DNA of 64,000 nucleotides from CAYHHI01 sp964356335 (lineage in GTDB: Bacteria > Arandabacterota > Arandabacteria > Arandabacterales > Arandabacteraceae): the NCBI GenBank assembly GCA_964356335.1, contig CAYHHI010000010.1, positions 13,329 through 77,328 on the forward strand. The letters are read 5' to 3'. Numbering within the stretch: position 1 is the stretch's first letter; each line of letters opens with the position of its first letter. This document shows, in pieces, positions 40,924 to 49,369 of this stretch. Under the pieces are notes generated by a model. It made no database searches. It was not told the origin of the DNA and saw only the letters and a list, made by a program, of their open reading frames with translations. Both the position numbers and the translations under genes were made by a program.

Positions 40924-42758
40924 TGAACACCCAATTGATCTTATTGTTGGCTCTGCCTGCGGTCTGCGGCGTATGCATACTCCTCGTACCCCAGCGCATC
41001 CATAAGGTGCGGGAAGTCCTGTTTTTTGGCGCTGCTCTTGTCAATCTCGGAATCACGATTGCCATCTTCAAACAGGACTTGCTGTTTTCTCACCCGTGGC
41101 TGGCATACGGCATAGATTTTTCAATCCGTCTCGACAGCTTCAGCAGGTTCATATTGATTTCCGCGGCAAGCCTCAGTTTTCTGATCGCGCTGTACTCCAT
41201 TGCATTCATGCGGGGTAAGACTATAGGCAAGCAGTTTTTCGCCTACCTCTTGATTTCGGTTTCGATGGTGAACGGCGCCACGCTTGCCAACAACCTGCTT
41301 CTCCTGCTCTTCTTCTGGGAAGGCTTACTGGGTACCCTGTTCGGCTTCATCGCGATCGGTGGAAAGGGAGCTTTCAAAACCGCAGTCAAGGCTCTGGTGA
41401 TAGTCGGCCTCTCTGACCTCGCGATGATGCTCGGCATCGGGCTCACCGCCCACATTGCCGGAACGCTCACGATGTCGGAACTTGCGGTTCCCGTCACAGG
41501 TCTGGGTAGCGTCGCGTTCATTCTCATTATGATTGGCGCTATCTCAAAGGGCGGCTCCATGCCCTTCCACTCCTGGATACCCGATGCAGCGATCGATGCG
41601 CCCACACCGTTCATGGCCTTTATGCCCGCGGCACTTGAGAAGCTTCTGGGCATTTATCTCCTGGGCAGGATTTCTCTCCAGATCTTTGCCCTCAGGCCCT
41701 CATCCTGGCTTAGCCCGCTTCTTATGACGATCGGCGGCATCACCATACTCCTCGCAGTCATGATGGCGCTCGTTCAAAAGGACTACAAGCGGCTCTTGTC
41801 CTATCATGCCATCAGCCAGGTCGGGTACATGATCCTGGGGATAGGAACAGCAGTCCCCGCAGGTATCGTGGGCGGCCTCTTCCATATGATCAACAACGCG
41901 ATGTACAAGAGCTGTCTCTTCCTCACCGGCGGCGCGGTCGAGAAACAGGCAGGCACCACGGACCTGAGGAAACTGGGCGGCATCGGACGGAATATGCCCA
42001 TCACCTTTGCCTGCTTCGCTGTATCGGCCGTGGCCATCTCCGGGGTCCCACCCTTTAACGGCTTTTTCTCCAAGGAGCTTGTTTACGACGGCGCGCTTGA
42101 GCGTAACATGGTGTTCTATCTCATGGCAGTTGTGGGATCATTCTTCACCGCGGCCTCTTTCCTCAAACTCGGCCATTCCGCATACCTCGGAAAGCGCTCG
42201 AGCGAGAATGAGGGGGTGCGGGAGGCACCTGCGGCCATGCTTGCGCCCATGATAATTATCGCCGCCTCCTGCGTCGTCTTCGGCCTGTATAACGCGCTCC
42301 CCTTGAAACACCTCATCCAGCCCGTCCTGGGCGCAGAAAGGCTGGAAGGCCACAATTTTGCCGGACTACCCAAGAACTGGATATTGGTGGCCGTCACTAT
42401 GTTCGTGCTTGCAGGTGCGCTTCTGAATCATCTCATGGGCGCAAAGCGGTCGGGCAGCGGCATCGGCGCCGTTGACCATATCCACGACGCACTCGTGCTT
42501 TCAACGATCTATGATAGGGCTGAAAAACGGTGGTTCGATCCTTACGATATCGGGCTCAAATTCGTTTCTGTGTTCTCAAAGATGCTTTGGGGCATTGACA
42601 GAATCATTGATTGGATATACGACGGCTTCGCAGTGACGCTGACAATGGGTCTGGGCCGCACGCTGAACAGGCTCCACAACGGCAGTTATGCCACCTATCT
42701 CATGTGGTCCCTGGGCGGCATTATTCTCGTGATCGTTTACGCAGTGGCAGCCCATTGA
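40923..42758 (+). CDS. Group 4 hydrogenase complex, NuoL-like pump subunit 2
   Basis: 611 residues. An antiporter-type subunit with Glu in FFWEGLLGTLFGF and Lys in AISKGGSMPFHSWIPDA. TM8 departs from the usual form, reading PTPFMAFMPAALEKLLGIYL in place of the common PTPVSALxHAATMVxxG. The extra C-terminal 130 residues include RWFDPYDIG and IDRIIDWIYDGF, the segment before the last helix seen in NuoL- and HyfB-type proteins, so a lateral helix is possible. It would be the distal pump of the membrane arm. Confidence 0.84.
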   Translation: MNTQLILLLALPAVCGVCILLVPQRIHKVREVLFFGAALVNLGITIAIFKQDLLFSHPWLAYGIDFSIRLDSFSRFILISAASLSFLIALYSIAFMRGKTIGKQFFAYLLISVSMVNGATLANNLLLLLFFWEGLLGTLFGFIAIGGKGAFKTAVKALVIVGLSDLAMMLGIGLTAHIAGTLTMSELAVPVTGLGSVAFILIMIGAISKGGSMPFHSWIPDAAIDAPTPFMAFMPAALEKLLGIYLLGRISLQIFALRPSSWLSPLLMTIGGITILLAVMMALVQKDYKRLLSYHAISQVGYMILGIGTAVPAGIVGGLFHMINNAMYKSCLFLTGGAVEKQAGTTDLRKLGGIGRNMPITFACFAVSAVAISGVPPFNGFFSKELVYDGALERNMVFYLMAVVGSFFTAASFLKLGHSAYLGKRSSENEGVREAPAAMLAPMIIIAASCVVFGLYNALPLKHLIQPVLGAERLEGHNFAGLPKNWILVAVTMFVLAGALLNHLMGAKRSGSGIGAVDHIHDALVLSTIYDRAEKRWFDPYDIGLKFVSVFSKMLWGIDRIIDWIYDGFAVTLTMGLGRTLNRLHNGSYATYLMWSLGGIILVIVYAVAAH

Positions 42759-42784
42759 GAAAGTAAAGAGAGGAGAAGAGACGC

Positions 42785-44224
42785 TTGTCTTCGCTCTTGC
42801 TGGTGCCCTTCTTCCTGGTGGCGGTATTGAACCTGCTCAGTACCGGCTCGGTGCGGCGCTATGCGTTCGTGGCCGGCATTGCGTGGTCCCTGGTGCAGCT
42901 CTTCTGGCTTCTGTTTCCGGAAACCCGCTTCTCCGTAGTGGGGTCGGATATTCTAGGCGCCTATTTCCCCTTCGCTCTCTCCTCAGATGGTCTGACCATG
43001 GTGTTTCTCATTTCCATCGGCCTTGTGGGCCTCGTGACCTTCATCACGGGTCACAATACAATACCTGACGAGAGAGAGAGATTCAGCTTCGTGAACCTCG
43101 TGCTTTTGACGATGGCGGGCCTCAATGGGCTCGTCATGGTCAGAGACCTCTTCTCTCTATATGTGTATATCGAGGTAGTGGCGGTCGCCTCCTTCGTTCT
43201 GATCTCTTTGCACACCGAAAAGGACGCCCTGGAAGGCGCCTTCAAATATCTGATTCTCTCGGCCAGCGCCAGCATGCTGATGCTCTTGTCCATCGCCGCG
43301 ATCCTGCTGGTGTGCGGCGGCACGTCTTTCGATACCGTCCATTCCGTCCTCAATACGGTTCCCGGCAGAATGCTCATCACCACTGCAATTGCCCTGTTTG
43401 TGGGCGCCGCCTTCATAAAAGGCGGCCTTGTGCCCTTCCATGGCTGGCTGCCCGATGCCTACAGTTCTGCGCCTCCTGGTGTTTCCGTGCTTCTGGCAGG
43501 CATTGTGACCAAGACTGCGGGCGTATACACTGCCATGCGCATCGTTGTCTCTGTCTTCGGATTCACCGGCATGGTCCAGAATCTCCTTCTCCTCGTAGGC
43601 ACAGTGTCAATCATCTTCGGCGCGCTTGCGGCCCTGAACCAGAAAGACTTTCGGCGCATGCTCGCCTATTCCAGCATAAGTCAGATGGGATACATCATTG
43701 TCGGATTAGGTGCCGGAACGGCCTATGGCATTGCAGGTGCTCTTTTCCACCTGTTCAATCATGCCGTGTCCAAGTCGCAGCTCTTCGTCAATGCCGCGGC
43801 CGTTGAACAACAGACCGGCATCCGTGACATGAACAAGCTGGGCGGGCTGGCAGGCAGAATGCCGGTGACTGGAGGGACCTCCGTTGTGGCCTTGCTGTCC
43901 ATTGCCGGCATACCGCCTCTGGCGGGCTTCTGGAGTAAGCTGGTTATCATTATCGCACTCTGGCAGAGCGGACATCACAATTACGCCGTGATCGCGGTGG
44001 TTGCAAGCTGTATCACGCTGGGCTATTTCCTGCTGCTGCAGCGAAGAATGTTTTTTGGGAAGACCGTGCCGGAATGCAGTGCTGTCAAGGAAGCTGGGGC
44101 CGGGCTTCTGGTTCCGGCGCTTCTGCTTTCGGCAATTGCCATAGGCCTGGGAATCGCCTTTCCATTCGCAGTAAAATGGTTCGTCCAGGCGCCCCAGAAT
44201 ATCATGAATATGGTGGTCCCTTAA
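42785..44224 (+). CDS. Group 4 hydrogenase complex, NuoN/M-like pump subunit 3
   Basis: 479 residues with about 14 helices. Glu in YVYIEVVAVASFVLI, Lys in FIKGGLVPFHGWLPDA, Lys in LAGIVTKTAGVY and NQKDFRRMLAYSSISQMGY show a third complete ion channel. The start is a TTG behind GAGGAG. Three separate pumps is the number in respiratory complex I, more than the one or two of small Ech- or Hyc-type hydrogenases. Confidence 0.84.
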   Translation: MSSLLLVPFFLVAVLNLLSTGSVRRYAFVAGIAWSLVQLFWLLFPETRFSVVGSDILGAYFPFALSSDGLTMVFLISIGLVGLVTFITGHNTIPDERERFSFVNLVLLTMAGLNGLVMVRDLFSLYVYIEVVAVASFVLISLHTEKDALEGAFKYLILSASASMLMLLSIAAILLVCGGTSFDTVHSVLNTVPGRMLITTAIALFVGAAFIKGGLVPFHGWLPDAYSSAPPGVSVLLAGIVTKTAGVYTAMRIVVSVFGFTGMVQNLLLLVGTVSIIFGALAALNQKDFRRMLAYSSISQMGYIIVGLGAGTAYGIAGALFHLFNHAVSKSQLFVNAAAVEQQTGIRDMNKLGGLAGRMPVTGGTSVVALLSIAGIPPLAGFWSKLVIIIALWQSGHHNYAVIAVVASCITLGYFLLLQRRMFFGKTVPECSAVKEAGAGLLVPALLLSAIAIGLGIAFPFAVKWFVQAPQNIMNMVVP

Positions 44225-44225
44225 G

Positions 44226-44720
44226 ATGAACTGGTCGCTTGACATTGTTCTGCTCATGATTCTGGCGGTATCGGCACTGTTGGCCGTCCTATCCACGCGG
44301 CTCATCTACTGCGCCATCTGGCTTGCCTTTGTGAGCATCGTTCTTGCAGTCATCATGTTCAGGATGGCCTCGCCCTTGGCTGCGGTCATTGAACTGTCGG
44401 TGTGTGCGGGCCTGATCACGGCTATTTTCATCAGCGTCATCAGCCTCGCCAAGCACGAGACGACACAGGAGATCGAGGCGAGGATGAGAAGGCGCTGGCG
44501 GAAATATGTTTTCCTACCCATCCTTGCCGCGATCCTGGGAATAGGTCTGGCGCTGGCGCCAAAGCAAGGGGCCGTACCCCTGCCACAGACCCTATCCGAA
44601 ACCGATGTCCGCGCCGTATTCTGGCACCTGCGGCAGACTGATCTTTTGGGGCAGATCATCCTGGTGCTGGTAGGCGCCTTCGGGATCGTGGTCTTATTCA
44701 AGAGTAGGAGGAAGAAGTGA
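44226..44720 (+). CDS. Group 4 hydrogenase complex, NuoJ-like subunit
   Basis: 164 residues with about five membrane helices. LSTRLIYCAIWLAFVSIVLA and ASPLAAVIELSVCAGLITAIFI align by eye with the NuoJ/MnhB-type helices, including the region of the pi-bulge helix 3. A basic loop (ARMRRRWRKY) separates the halves. Its stop overlaps the next start (GTGA), so it is coupled to the NuoK-like gene, the same J-K order as in complex I operons. Confidence 0.75.
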   Translation: MNWSLDIVLLMILAVSALLAVLSTRLIYCAIWLAFVSIVLAVIMFRMASPLAAVIELSVCAGLITAIFISVISLAKHETTQEIEARMRRRWRKYVFLPILAAILGIGLALAPKQGAVPLPQTLSETDVRAVFWHLRQTDLLGQIILVLVGAFGIVVLFKSRRKK

Positions 44721-45037
44721 GCGGCGAGCAACTTCATCTGTTGTGGGCGGCCGGGATTTCTGTAGTGGTGCTGCTCTTCATCGGCTTTTATTGCATCCTG
44801 GTCACTCGCAACCTCATCCGCATATTGATTGGCCTCGAGGTGCTTGCCAAGGCCATCACTCTCGGCATTGTGGCTGTGGGCTATGCAACCAACAATATGG
44901 CCCTGTCCCAGTCACTGGTCATAACGGTCATCATCATCGAGGTGTTTGTACTTGCTGTGGCTGCGGGGATCGTCATCAACATCTATCGCCATCACGATTC
45001 CCTTAGCACCAAGAATATTGAGAACTTGAAAGGTTAA
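44717..45037 (+). CDS. Group 4 hydrogenase complex, NuoK-like subunit
   Basis: 106 residues, three membrane helices, starting at GTG behind AGGAGG. The order helix-loop-GLEVLAKAITLG-helix-VIIIEVFVLAVAAGIVI places Glu residues in helices 2 and 3 at the positions where NuoK carries its two essential buried glutamates. It belongs to the K/MrpC/HyfE family and should link the pumps to the quinone-like cavity end of the complex. Confidence 0.83.
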   Translation: MSGEQLHLLWAAGISVVVLLFIGFYCILVTRNLIRILIGLEVLAKAITLGIVAVGYATNNMALSQSLVITVIIIEVFVLAVAAGIVINIYRHHDSLSTKNIENLKG

Positions 45038-45054
45038 AGGGAGTAGAGCGTCAA

Positions 45055-45387
45055 ATGACCCAATGGCTTCTGACTCCGCCCGCAGCGTTCGCGGTGTTGA
45101 TGCTCGCTGTCTTCGTGGTGTATATGTTGACGAAGGGGCTTGCCTTCCGGCCGGCCAAAGACGTGCCCGGCAAGAGGAAGCTTTATGCGTGCGGTGAGGA
45201 CCTGCCCATCCGCCGCATTCAGCCCGATTACAGCCAGTTCTTTCCCTTCGCTTTCTTTTTCACTATTATGCATGTGGGCGCGCTGATTCTGACCACCATG
45301 CCTTCGGGCGATGTTGGCGCCCATGGCGTGGGCTTGGTATATGTTTTCGGCGCGGTGGTCGCTCTCGTGGTCTTATTCAGGAATTGA
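45055..45387 (+). CDS. Group 4 hydrogenase complex, NuoA-like subunit
   Basis: 110 residues, three membrane helices. YACGEDLPIRRIQPDYSQFF matches the NuoA loop (KxxPYECG-type) with a Cys-Gly-Glu core, followed by two hydrophobic helices with FPFAFFFTIMHVGALIL. A NuoA-type subunit is a complex I marker and is not part of the classical Ech, Hyc or Hyf sets as I know them. The ribosome site AAGGGAG lies 11 bases before the ATG. Confidence 0.78.
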   Translation: MTQWLLTPPAAFAVLMLAVFVVYMLTKGLAFRPAKDVPGKRKLYACGEDLPIRRIQPDYSQFFPFAFFFTIMHVGALILTTMPSGDVGAHGVGLVYVFGAVVALVVLFRN

Positions 45388-45394
45388 TGGATCC

Positions 45395-45832
45395 ATGTCA
45401 CTTACAGCCAAAGTCATCAACTGGTCCAGGATCAAGTCGCCGTGGGTGCTTCATTTCAACACGGGCGCTTGTAATGCCTGCGATATCGAGATCCTGGCCG
45501 CGCTGACTCCGCGTTTCGACCTGGAACGTTTCGGCGTTCTCTTGAAGAGCACGCCTCGGCATGCGGATGTGCTCCTCTGCTCCGGCCCGGTCACCAGGCA
45601 AGTCAGAGATCGTCTCGTCCGTATCTACGAACAGCTTCCCGAACCGAAATTCGTGGTTGCTGTCGGCACCTGTTCCTGCTCAGGCGGCGTATTTGAGGGC
45701 TGTTACAACATGATGGGGGGCGTCAATTCCGTTATCCCGGTTTCGGCCTTTATCCCGGGTTGCCCGGCCAGGCCTGAGGCCATAATAGACGGCGTGGTGA
45801 AGCTCTTGGGGAGCCTCCAGGAAACCAAATGA
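45395..45832 (+). CDS. Group 4 [NiFe] hydrogenase small subunit (NuoB/EchC/HycG-like)
   Basis: 145 residues from the ATG at 45395; the frame is open further upstream inside the NuoA-like gene. It carries the proximal [4Fe-4S] cluster. Ligands: Cys26 and Cys29 in GACNACDIE, Cys93 in GTCSCSGG and Cys123 in PGCPARPEAI. The CxxC spacing is that of hydrogenase small subunits; complex I NuoB has adjacent CC instead. This supports a hydrogenase rather than a quinone reductase. Confidence 0.88.
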   Translation: MSLTAKVINWSRIKSPWVLHFNTGACNACDIEILAALTPRFDLERFGVLLKSTPRHADVLLCSGPVTRQVRDRLVRIYEQLPEPKFVVAVGTCSCSGGVFEGCYNMMGGVNSVIPVSAFIPGCPARPEAIIDGVVKLLGSLQETK

Positions 45833-45866
45833 ATCCTGCACGCTCTAAATAGGGAGGGGGCTGGGT

Positions 45867-46346
45867 ATGGTTAGAGAAGATGAAATACGGGACGGTCTGA
45901 TAAAGCAGTTCAATGCGCTGGAAGGCAAGATCAGGATTCAGAGGCCTCGGCGCATGTGGGTTCAGGTGGAAGCGTCGGATTTCGCATCCGTGCTCGACTA
46001 CGCAAGAAACAAACAGGGCTTCGTCATCCTCTGCACCATGACGGGTCTTGATAAAGGCGAGAATCTGGGTGTCCTGTATCATCTTTCCCGGGAAGACGGC
46101 ATCATGCTCAATATTGAGGTGACCGTGCCCAGGGCGAACCCGGTTATCAGGACTGTCACCACGGTCTTTCCAGGGGCCGACATATACGAGCGAGAGATCG
46201 TTGATCTCTTCGGTTTCAAGGTGGAAGGCCTTGCTCCGGGCTTTCGGTATCCTCTGACCGACGACTGGCCCCAGGGCCAGTATCCTTTGCGCAAAGACTG
46301 GAAACTCGATCCCAGCCTCAAGACCGGCACGATAAGGGAGGAGTGA
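45867..46346 (+). CDS. Group 4 hydrogenase complex, NuoC-like subunit
   Basis: 159 residues. A 30-kDa/NuoC-type hydrophilic subunit: the C-terminal signature YEREIVDLFGFKVEGL, then YPLTDDWPQGQYPLRKDW, is diagnostic. It is a stand-alone C subunit, not fused to the large subunit as in HycE or NuoCD. AGGGAGGGGG stands just before the ATG. It supports docking of the large subunit. Confidence 0.88.
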   Translation: MVREDEIRDGLIKQFNALEGKIRIQRPRRMWVQVEASDFASVLDYARNKQGFVILCTMTGLDKGENLGVLYHLSREDGIMLNIEVTVPRANPVIRTVTTVFPGADIYEREIVDLFGFKVEGLAPGFRYPLTDDWPQGQYPLRKDWKLDPSLKTGTIREE

Positions 46347-46348
46347 TC

Positions 46349-47536
46349 ATGGGAAAGGTATTCATCCCCATCGGCCCCCAGCATCCTGCGCTCAAGGAGC
46401 CCGCGAGCTTCCGCATCGTGCTGGAGGGGGAAAAGATCATTGAGGCGAATGTGCGGCTGGGATACAACCATCGCGGTGTCGAGAAAGCCTGTGAGGAAAG
46501 GACTTTCCTGCAGGATATGTATCTTCTTGAACGGGTGTGCGGCATCTGCTCGCATTCGCACTCCACCTGTTATGTACAGGCGGTCGAAGAGCTTGCCGGG
46601 CTTGAGATTCCTCCCCGCGCTTGCTATATCCGCACGCTCGTGGCCGAACTTGAGCGCATCCACAGCCATCTCTTGTGGCTCGGGGTTGCCGGCCATGAAG
46701 TGGGCTTCGACTCCCTCTTCATGTACACCTGGCGTGATCGCGAAATCGTAATGGACCTGCTTGCCCTGCTCACAGGCAATCGGGTAAACTACGGCCTCAA
46801 CACCATCGGCGGGGTGAGACGCGACGTCAGCCCCGAACAATATCCCGGGATTCTGAAGGCAATTGATACGCTGGAGGAACGGACGAAATATTACATCCAG
46901 GTGGCCACCCAGGAAATGTCTTTCATCAAGAGGCTGTCCGGGGTGGGCAGGCTCAGCAAGGAGGACGTGGAGAGTATGTGCGTCGTGGGCCCGACGGGGC
47001 GCGCCTCAGGTGTGGCTCGTGACGTGCGCCGGGATGATCCCTATGCGGCCTACGGTGAGCTCTCCTTTAAGGTGATCACCGACGACCATTGCGATGTGTA
47101 CGGCAGGGCGGTGGTCCGCGTGCTGGAGCTGATGGAGTGTTACAGCATGGTGCGCCAGATGGTCAAGAACATGCCCGAGGGCCCGATTGTGGTCAAGGCG
47201 CCGCGCAAGATCCCCGCAGGGGAGGCCGTGAGCCGGTACGAGGCGCCCCGAGGCGAGGACGTTCACTACGTCAAGTCCAACGGCACTGAGAAACCCGAAC
47301 GAGTGAAGGTCAGGGCACCCACCCTGGCCAACGTCCAGGCCGTCAAGAAGATGCTGGAGAATTACTATCTGGCCGATATCCCCATTGTGGTGGCGGCCAT
47401 CGATCCATGTTTTTCCTGCACCGACAGGACCGTCGCGGTAAGCCGGCTCGAAAGCGGCAGTACCGAGATCATGGATTGGGAGGCGTTGCGCAGGTACAGC
47501 ATTGACTGGTATGCCAGGCAAGGAATAGGGTTCTGA
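46349..47536 (+). CDS. Group 4 [NiFe] hydrogenase large subunit (NuoD/EchE-like), with NiFe ligands
   Basis: 395 residues from the ATG at 46349 behind GGGAGGAG (a GTG six bases earlier overlaps the previous stop). The L1 motif RVCGICSHSH gives Cys64 and Cys67; the L2 motif DPCFSCTDR gives Cys354 and Cys357. All four NiFe ligands are thus present, which complex I NuoD lacks. After Arg360, where HycE-type proteins are cut, a 35-residue tail remains, matching the HycI-type protease gene in the same cluster. It would oxidise H2 or reduce protons at the membrane-facing site. Confidence 0.92.
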   Translation: MGKVFIPIGPQHPALKEPASFRIVLEGEKIIEANVRLGYNHRGVEKACEERTFLQDMYLLERVCGICSHSHSTCYVQAVEELAGLEIPPRACYIRTLVAELERIHSHLLWLGVAGHEVGFDSLFMYTWRDREIVMDLLALLTGNRVNYGLNTIGGVRRDVSPEQYPGILKAIDTLEERTKYYIQVATQEMSFIKRLSGVGRLSKEDVESMCVVGPTGRASGVARDVRRDDPYAAYGELSFKVITDDHCDVYGRAVVRVLELMECYSMVRQMVKNMPEGPIVVKAPRKIPAGEAVSRYEAPRGEDVHYVKSNGTEKPERVKVRAPTLANVQAVKKMLENYYLADIPIVVAAIDPCFSCTDRTVAVSRLESGSTEIMDWEALRRYSIDWYARQGIGF

Positions 47537-48486
47537 TGCTCGTCGTGCTACATTCGCTGTTCAATATCCTCGTCTTCCCGGGATTCCTCTTCCTGGCCGT
47601 CTTCGGGCTTTTCGCCGAATGGGTTGAACGAAAAATGTATGCGCGGTTCCAGAACCGCATGGGACCACCATGGTTTCAGCCCCTGGCCGATATCATAAAG
47701 CTCTTCGGCAAGGAGAGTATTGTCCCGGAAGAGGTGGAGCCGCGGATGTTCAAGATGCTGCCCATGTTCGCGCTGACCGCGATCATGACCGCCTTCATTT
47801 ATATACCGCTGTGGGGAGCAAACGCTCTGTTGTCCTTTAAGGGCGACGTGATCGTGGTGCTCTACCTCCTGACGATTCCCACGCTCACCTTCTTTCTGGC
47901 CGGCTGGTACTCCCTCTGCCCCTTCTCCCTCATTGGGGCGACACGTTCGCTGACGCAGCTCTTCGCTTATGAGGTGCCGCTGTTCGTGTCCATTCTCTCT
48001 GCTGCTCTGCTTGCAGACACGTGGTCCCTGAGCGAGATGGCGGCTTTCTATGCTAAGCATCCGGGCTACTGGCTGTTCAATCTGATAGGGCTCCTGATCG
48101 GAATTTTCTCGCTTCTGGGCAAACTGGAAAAGGCGCCACTCGACATTCCCGAGGCGGAAACCGAGATTGTTGCAGGGACCTTCACCGAATACAGCGGAAA
48201 TCTCTATGCGCTTTTCAGGCTTGCCATCAATATCGAGACCATCGTGGGCGCCTCTCTCCTGGCTGCGGTCTTCCTGCCGTTCGGGCTCTCGCTGGGACCC
48301 TATCTAGGATTCCTGCTGTTTGTCGTGAAGGTGCTCTTTATCGTCGTGCTGCTGGCACTTTCCCATGCGATCTTCGCGCGGATCAGAATAGACCAGATGG
48401 TCAACCTGTGCTGGAGATTCGTCGCGCCCCTCGGGTTTGCGCAGCTCGTGCTGAACATCATTATCAAAGGGACGCTGCTATCATGA
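47536..48486 (+). CDS. Group 4 hydrogenase complex, NuoH/EchB-like membrane subunit
   Basis: 316 residues, eight membrane helices. It links the hydrogenase module to the membrane arm. Conserved segments: AEWVERKMYARFQNRMGP, PLADIIKLFGKE, and the charged E-channel loop EKAPLDIPEAETEIVAG with TEYSGNLYALFRLA. The ATG overlaps the large-subunit stop (TGATG) and the gene's own stop overlaps the ferredoxin start (ATGA). Confidence 0.92.
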   Translation: MLVVLHSLFNILVFPGFLFLAVFGLFAEWVERKMYARFQNRMGPPWFQPLADIIKLFGKESIVPEEVEPRMFKMLPMFALTAIMTAFIYIPLWGANALLSFKGDVIVVLYLLTIPTLTFFLAGWYSLCPFSLIGATRSLTQLFAYEVPLFVSILSAALLADTWSLSEMAAFYAKHPGYWLFNLIGLLIGIFSLLGKLEKAPLDIPEAETEIVAGTFTEYSGNLYALFRLAINIETIVGASLLAAVFLPFGLSLGPYLGFLLFVVKVLFIVVLLALSHAIFARIRIDQMVNLCWRFVAPLGFAQLVLNIIIKGTLLS

Positions 48487-48869
48487 AGAAGCCGGGGAAG
48501 ATGGCGAGACAGGTGCTCCATTCAGCGGTCATAAAGCCCGCCACCGTGCCCTACCCGTACAAGAAGCTGGTGATGCCCGCGCGGTTCAGGGGCAAGGTCG
48601 TGGCGGACGCGTCAAAATGCATCGGCTGCAAGCTCTGCATGCGCGACTGCCCGAGCAATGCGATCCATATTACGAAAGTCGGCGAGAAACGTTTCGAGAT
48701 CCAGATCGATCTTGACAAATGCATTTACTGCGGCCAGTGTGCCGACTCCTGCAATAAAGAAGTCCTGACTGTCACGCCGGAGTACGAGCTGGCCCAGCTC
48801 GACAGGAAGAAGTTCAAAACCGTCTATCAGCATGCCGGATCTCCAGAAAATCCTCCAGAAAAACCTTAG
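48483..48869 (+). CDS. Group 4 hydrogenase complex, NuoI/EchF-like 2x[4Fe-4S] ferredoxin subunit
   Basis: 128 residues from the ATG at 48483. Two four-cysteine motifs: Cys46/49/52/56 in CIGCKLCMRDCP and Cys80/83/86/90 in CIYCGQCADSC. Each binds one [4Fe-4S] cluster and together they carry electrons between the small subunit and an outside donor. As no NuoE/F/G-like or formate dehydrogenase gene is here, a soluble ferredoxin is the likely partner. Confidence 0.9.
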   Translation: MKKPGKMARQVLHSAVIKPATVPYPYKKLVMPARFRGKVVADASKCIGCKLCMRDCPSNAIHITKVGEKRFEIQIDLDKCIYCGQCADSCNKEVLTVTPEYELAQLDRKKFKTVYQHAGSPENPPEKP

Positions 48870-49356
48870 CGGTGCGGAAAGAATCGCCCTTCTGGCGGTT
48901 GGTTCCGAGCTGCGGGGCGACGACGCGGCGGGCTTGCTCGTTGCCTCACGGCTCGGCGAGATTCGCAAACGCCGGCCGCGCTCCTCACGGTTCAAGATTT
49001 TCATCGGGGAGACAGCACCGGAGAACCTGACCGGGGCAATAAGAAAATTCAACCCCACCCATTTAATTGTCATCGATTCGGCCGATGCAGGGAAGAAGGT
49101 CGGGACCATCTTCGCCATCGATCCCGAGAACGTCGGCGGCATATCTTTCTCAACGCACCAGCTGCCCCTCAGCCTCATGATCGAGTACTTGCGGAAAACC
49201 ATCACCTGCTCGGTTATGGTCATCGGCATCCAACCCAAGAACCTGGGCTTCGACGCTTCGGTCTCGAGAGAGGTCCGCGCAGCAGCCGACCGGGTTGCCG
49301 CCGACCTGGACGCCGTCATCCACAGCGTGTTGCGGAAGAGGCCGTCTGCCCGCTGA
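48832..49356 (+). CDS. hycI: Hydrogenase maturation protease (HycI family)
   Basis: 174 residues, overlapping the ferredoxin gene by 38 bases. M52-type endopeptidase that removes the C-terminal tail of a group 4 large subunit after nickel insertion. Family signs: LAVGSELRGDDAAGLLVA with the nickel-sensing Glu/Asp, THLIVIDSADAG (Asp) and FSTHQLPLSLM (His). It is the last gene of the cluster. The hypA-hypF genes for metal-centre assembly are not in the window. Confidence 0.88.
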   Translation: MPDLQKILQKNLSGAERIALLAVGSELRGDDAAGLLVASRLGEIRKRRPRSSRFKIFIGETAPENLTGAIRKFNPTHLIVIDSADAGKKVGTIFAIDPENVGGISFSTHQLPLSLMIEYLRKTITCSVMVIGIQPKNLGFDASVSREVRAAADRVAADLDAVIHSVLRKRPSAR

Positions 49357-49369
49357 TTGGCAGGGCAGG

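Noticed and set aside
44226..45387. Mrp-type Na+/H+ antiporter operon
   Set aside because: The small subunits are followed at once by B-, C-, D-, H- and I-like hydrogenase genes with overlapping ends, and MrpE/F/G-like proteins are absent.
39478..49356. Respiratory NADH:quinone oxidoreductase (complex I)
   Set aside because: All four NiFe cysteines are present, the small subunit has CxxC, a HycI-type protease is included, and NuoE, F and G are absent.
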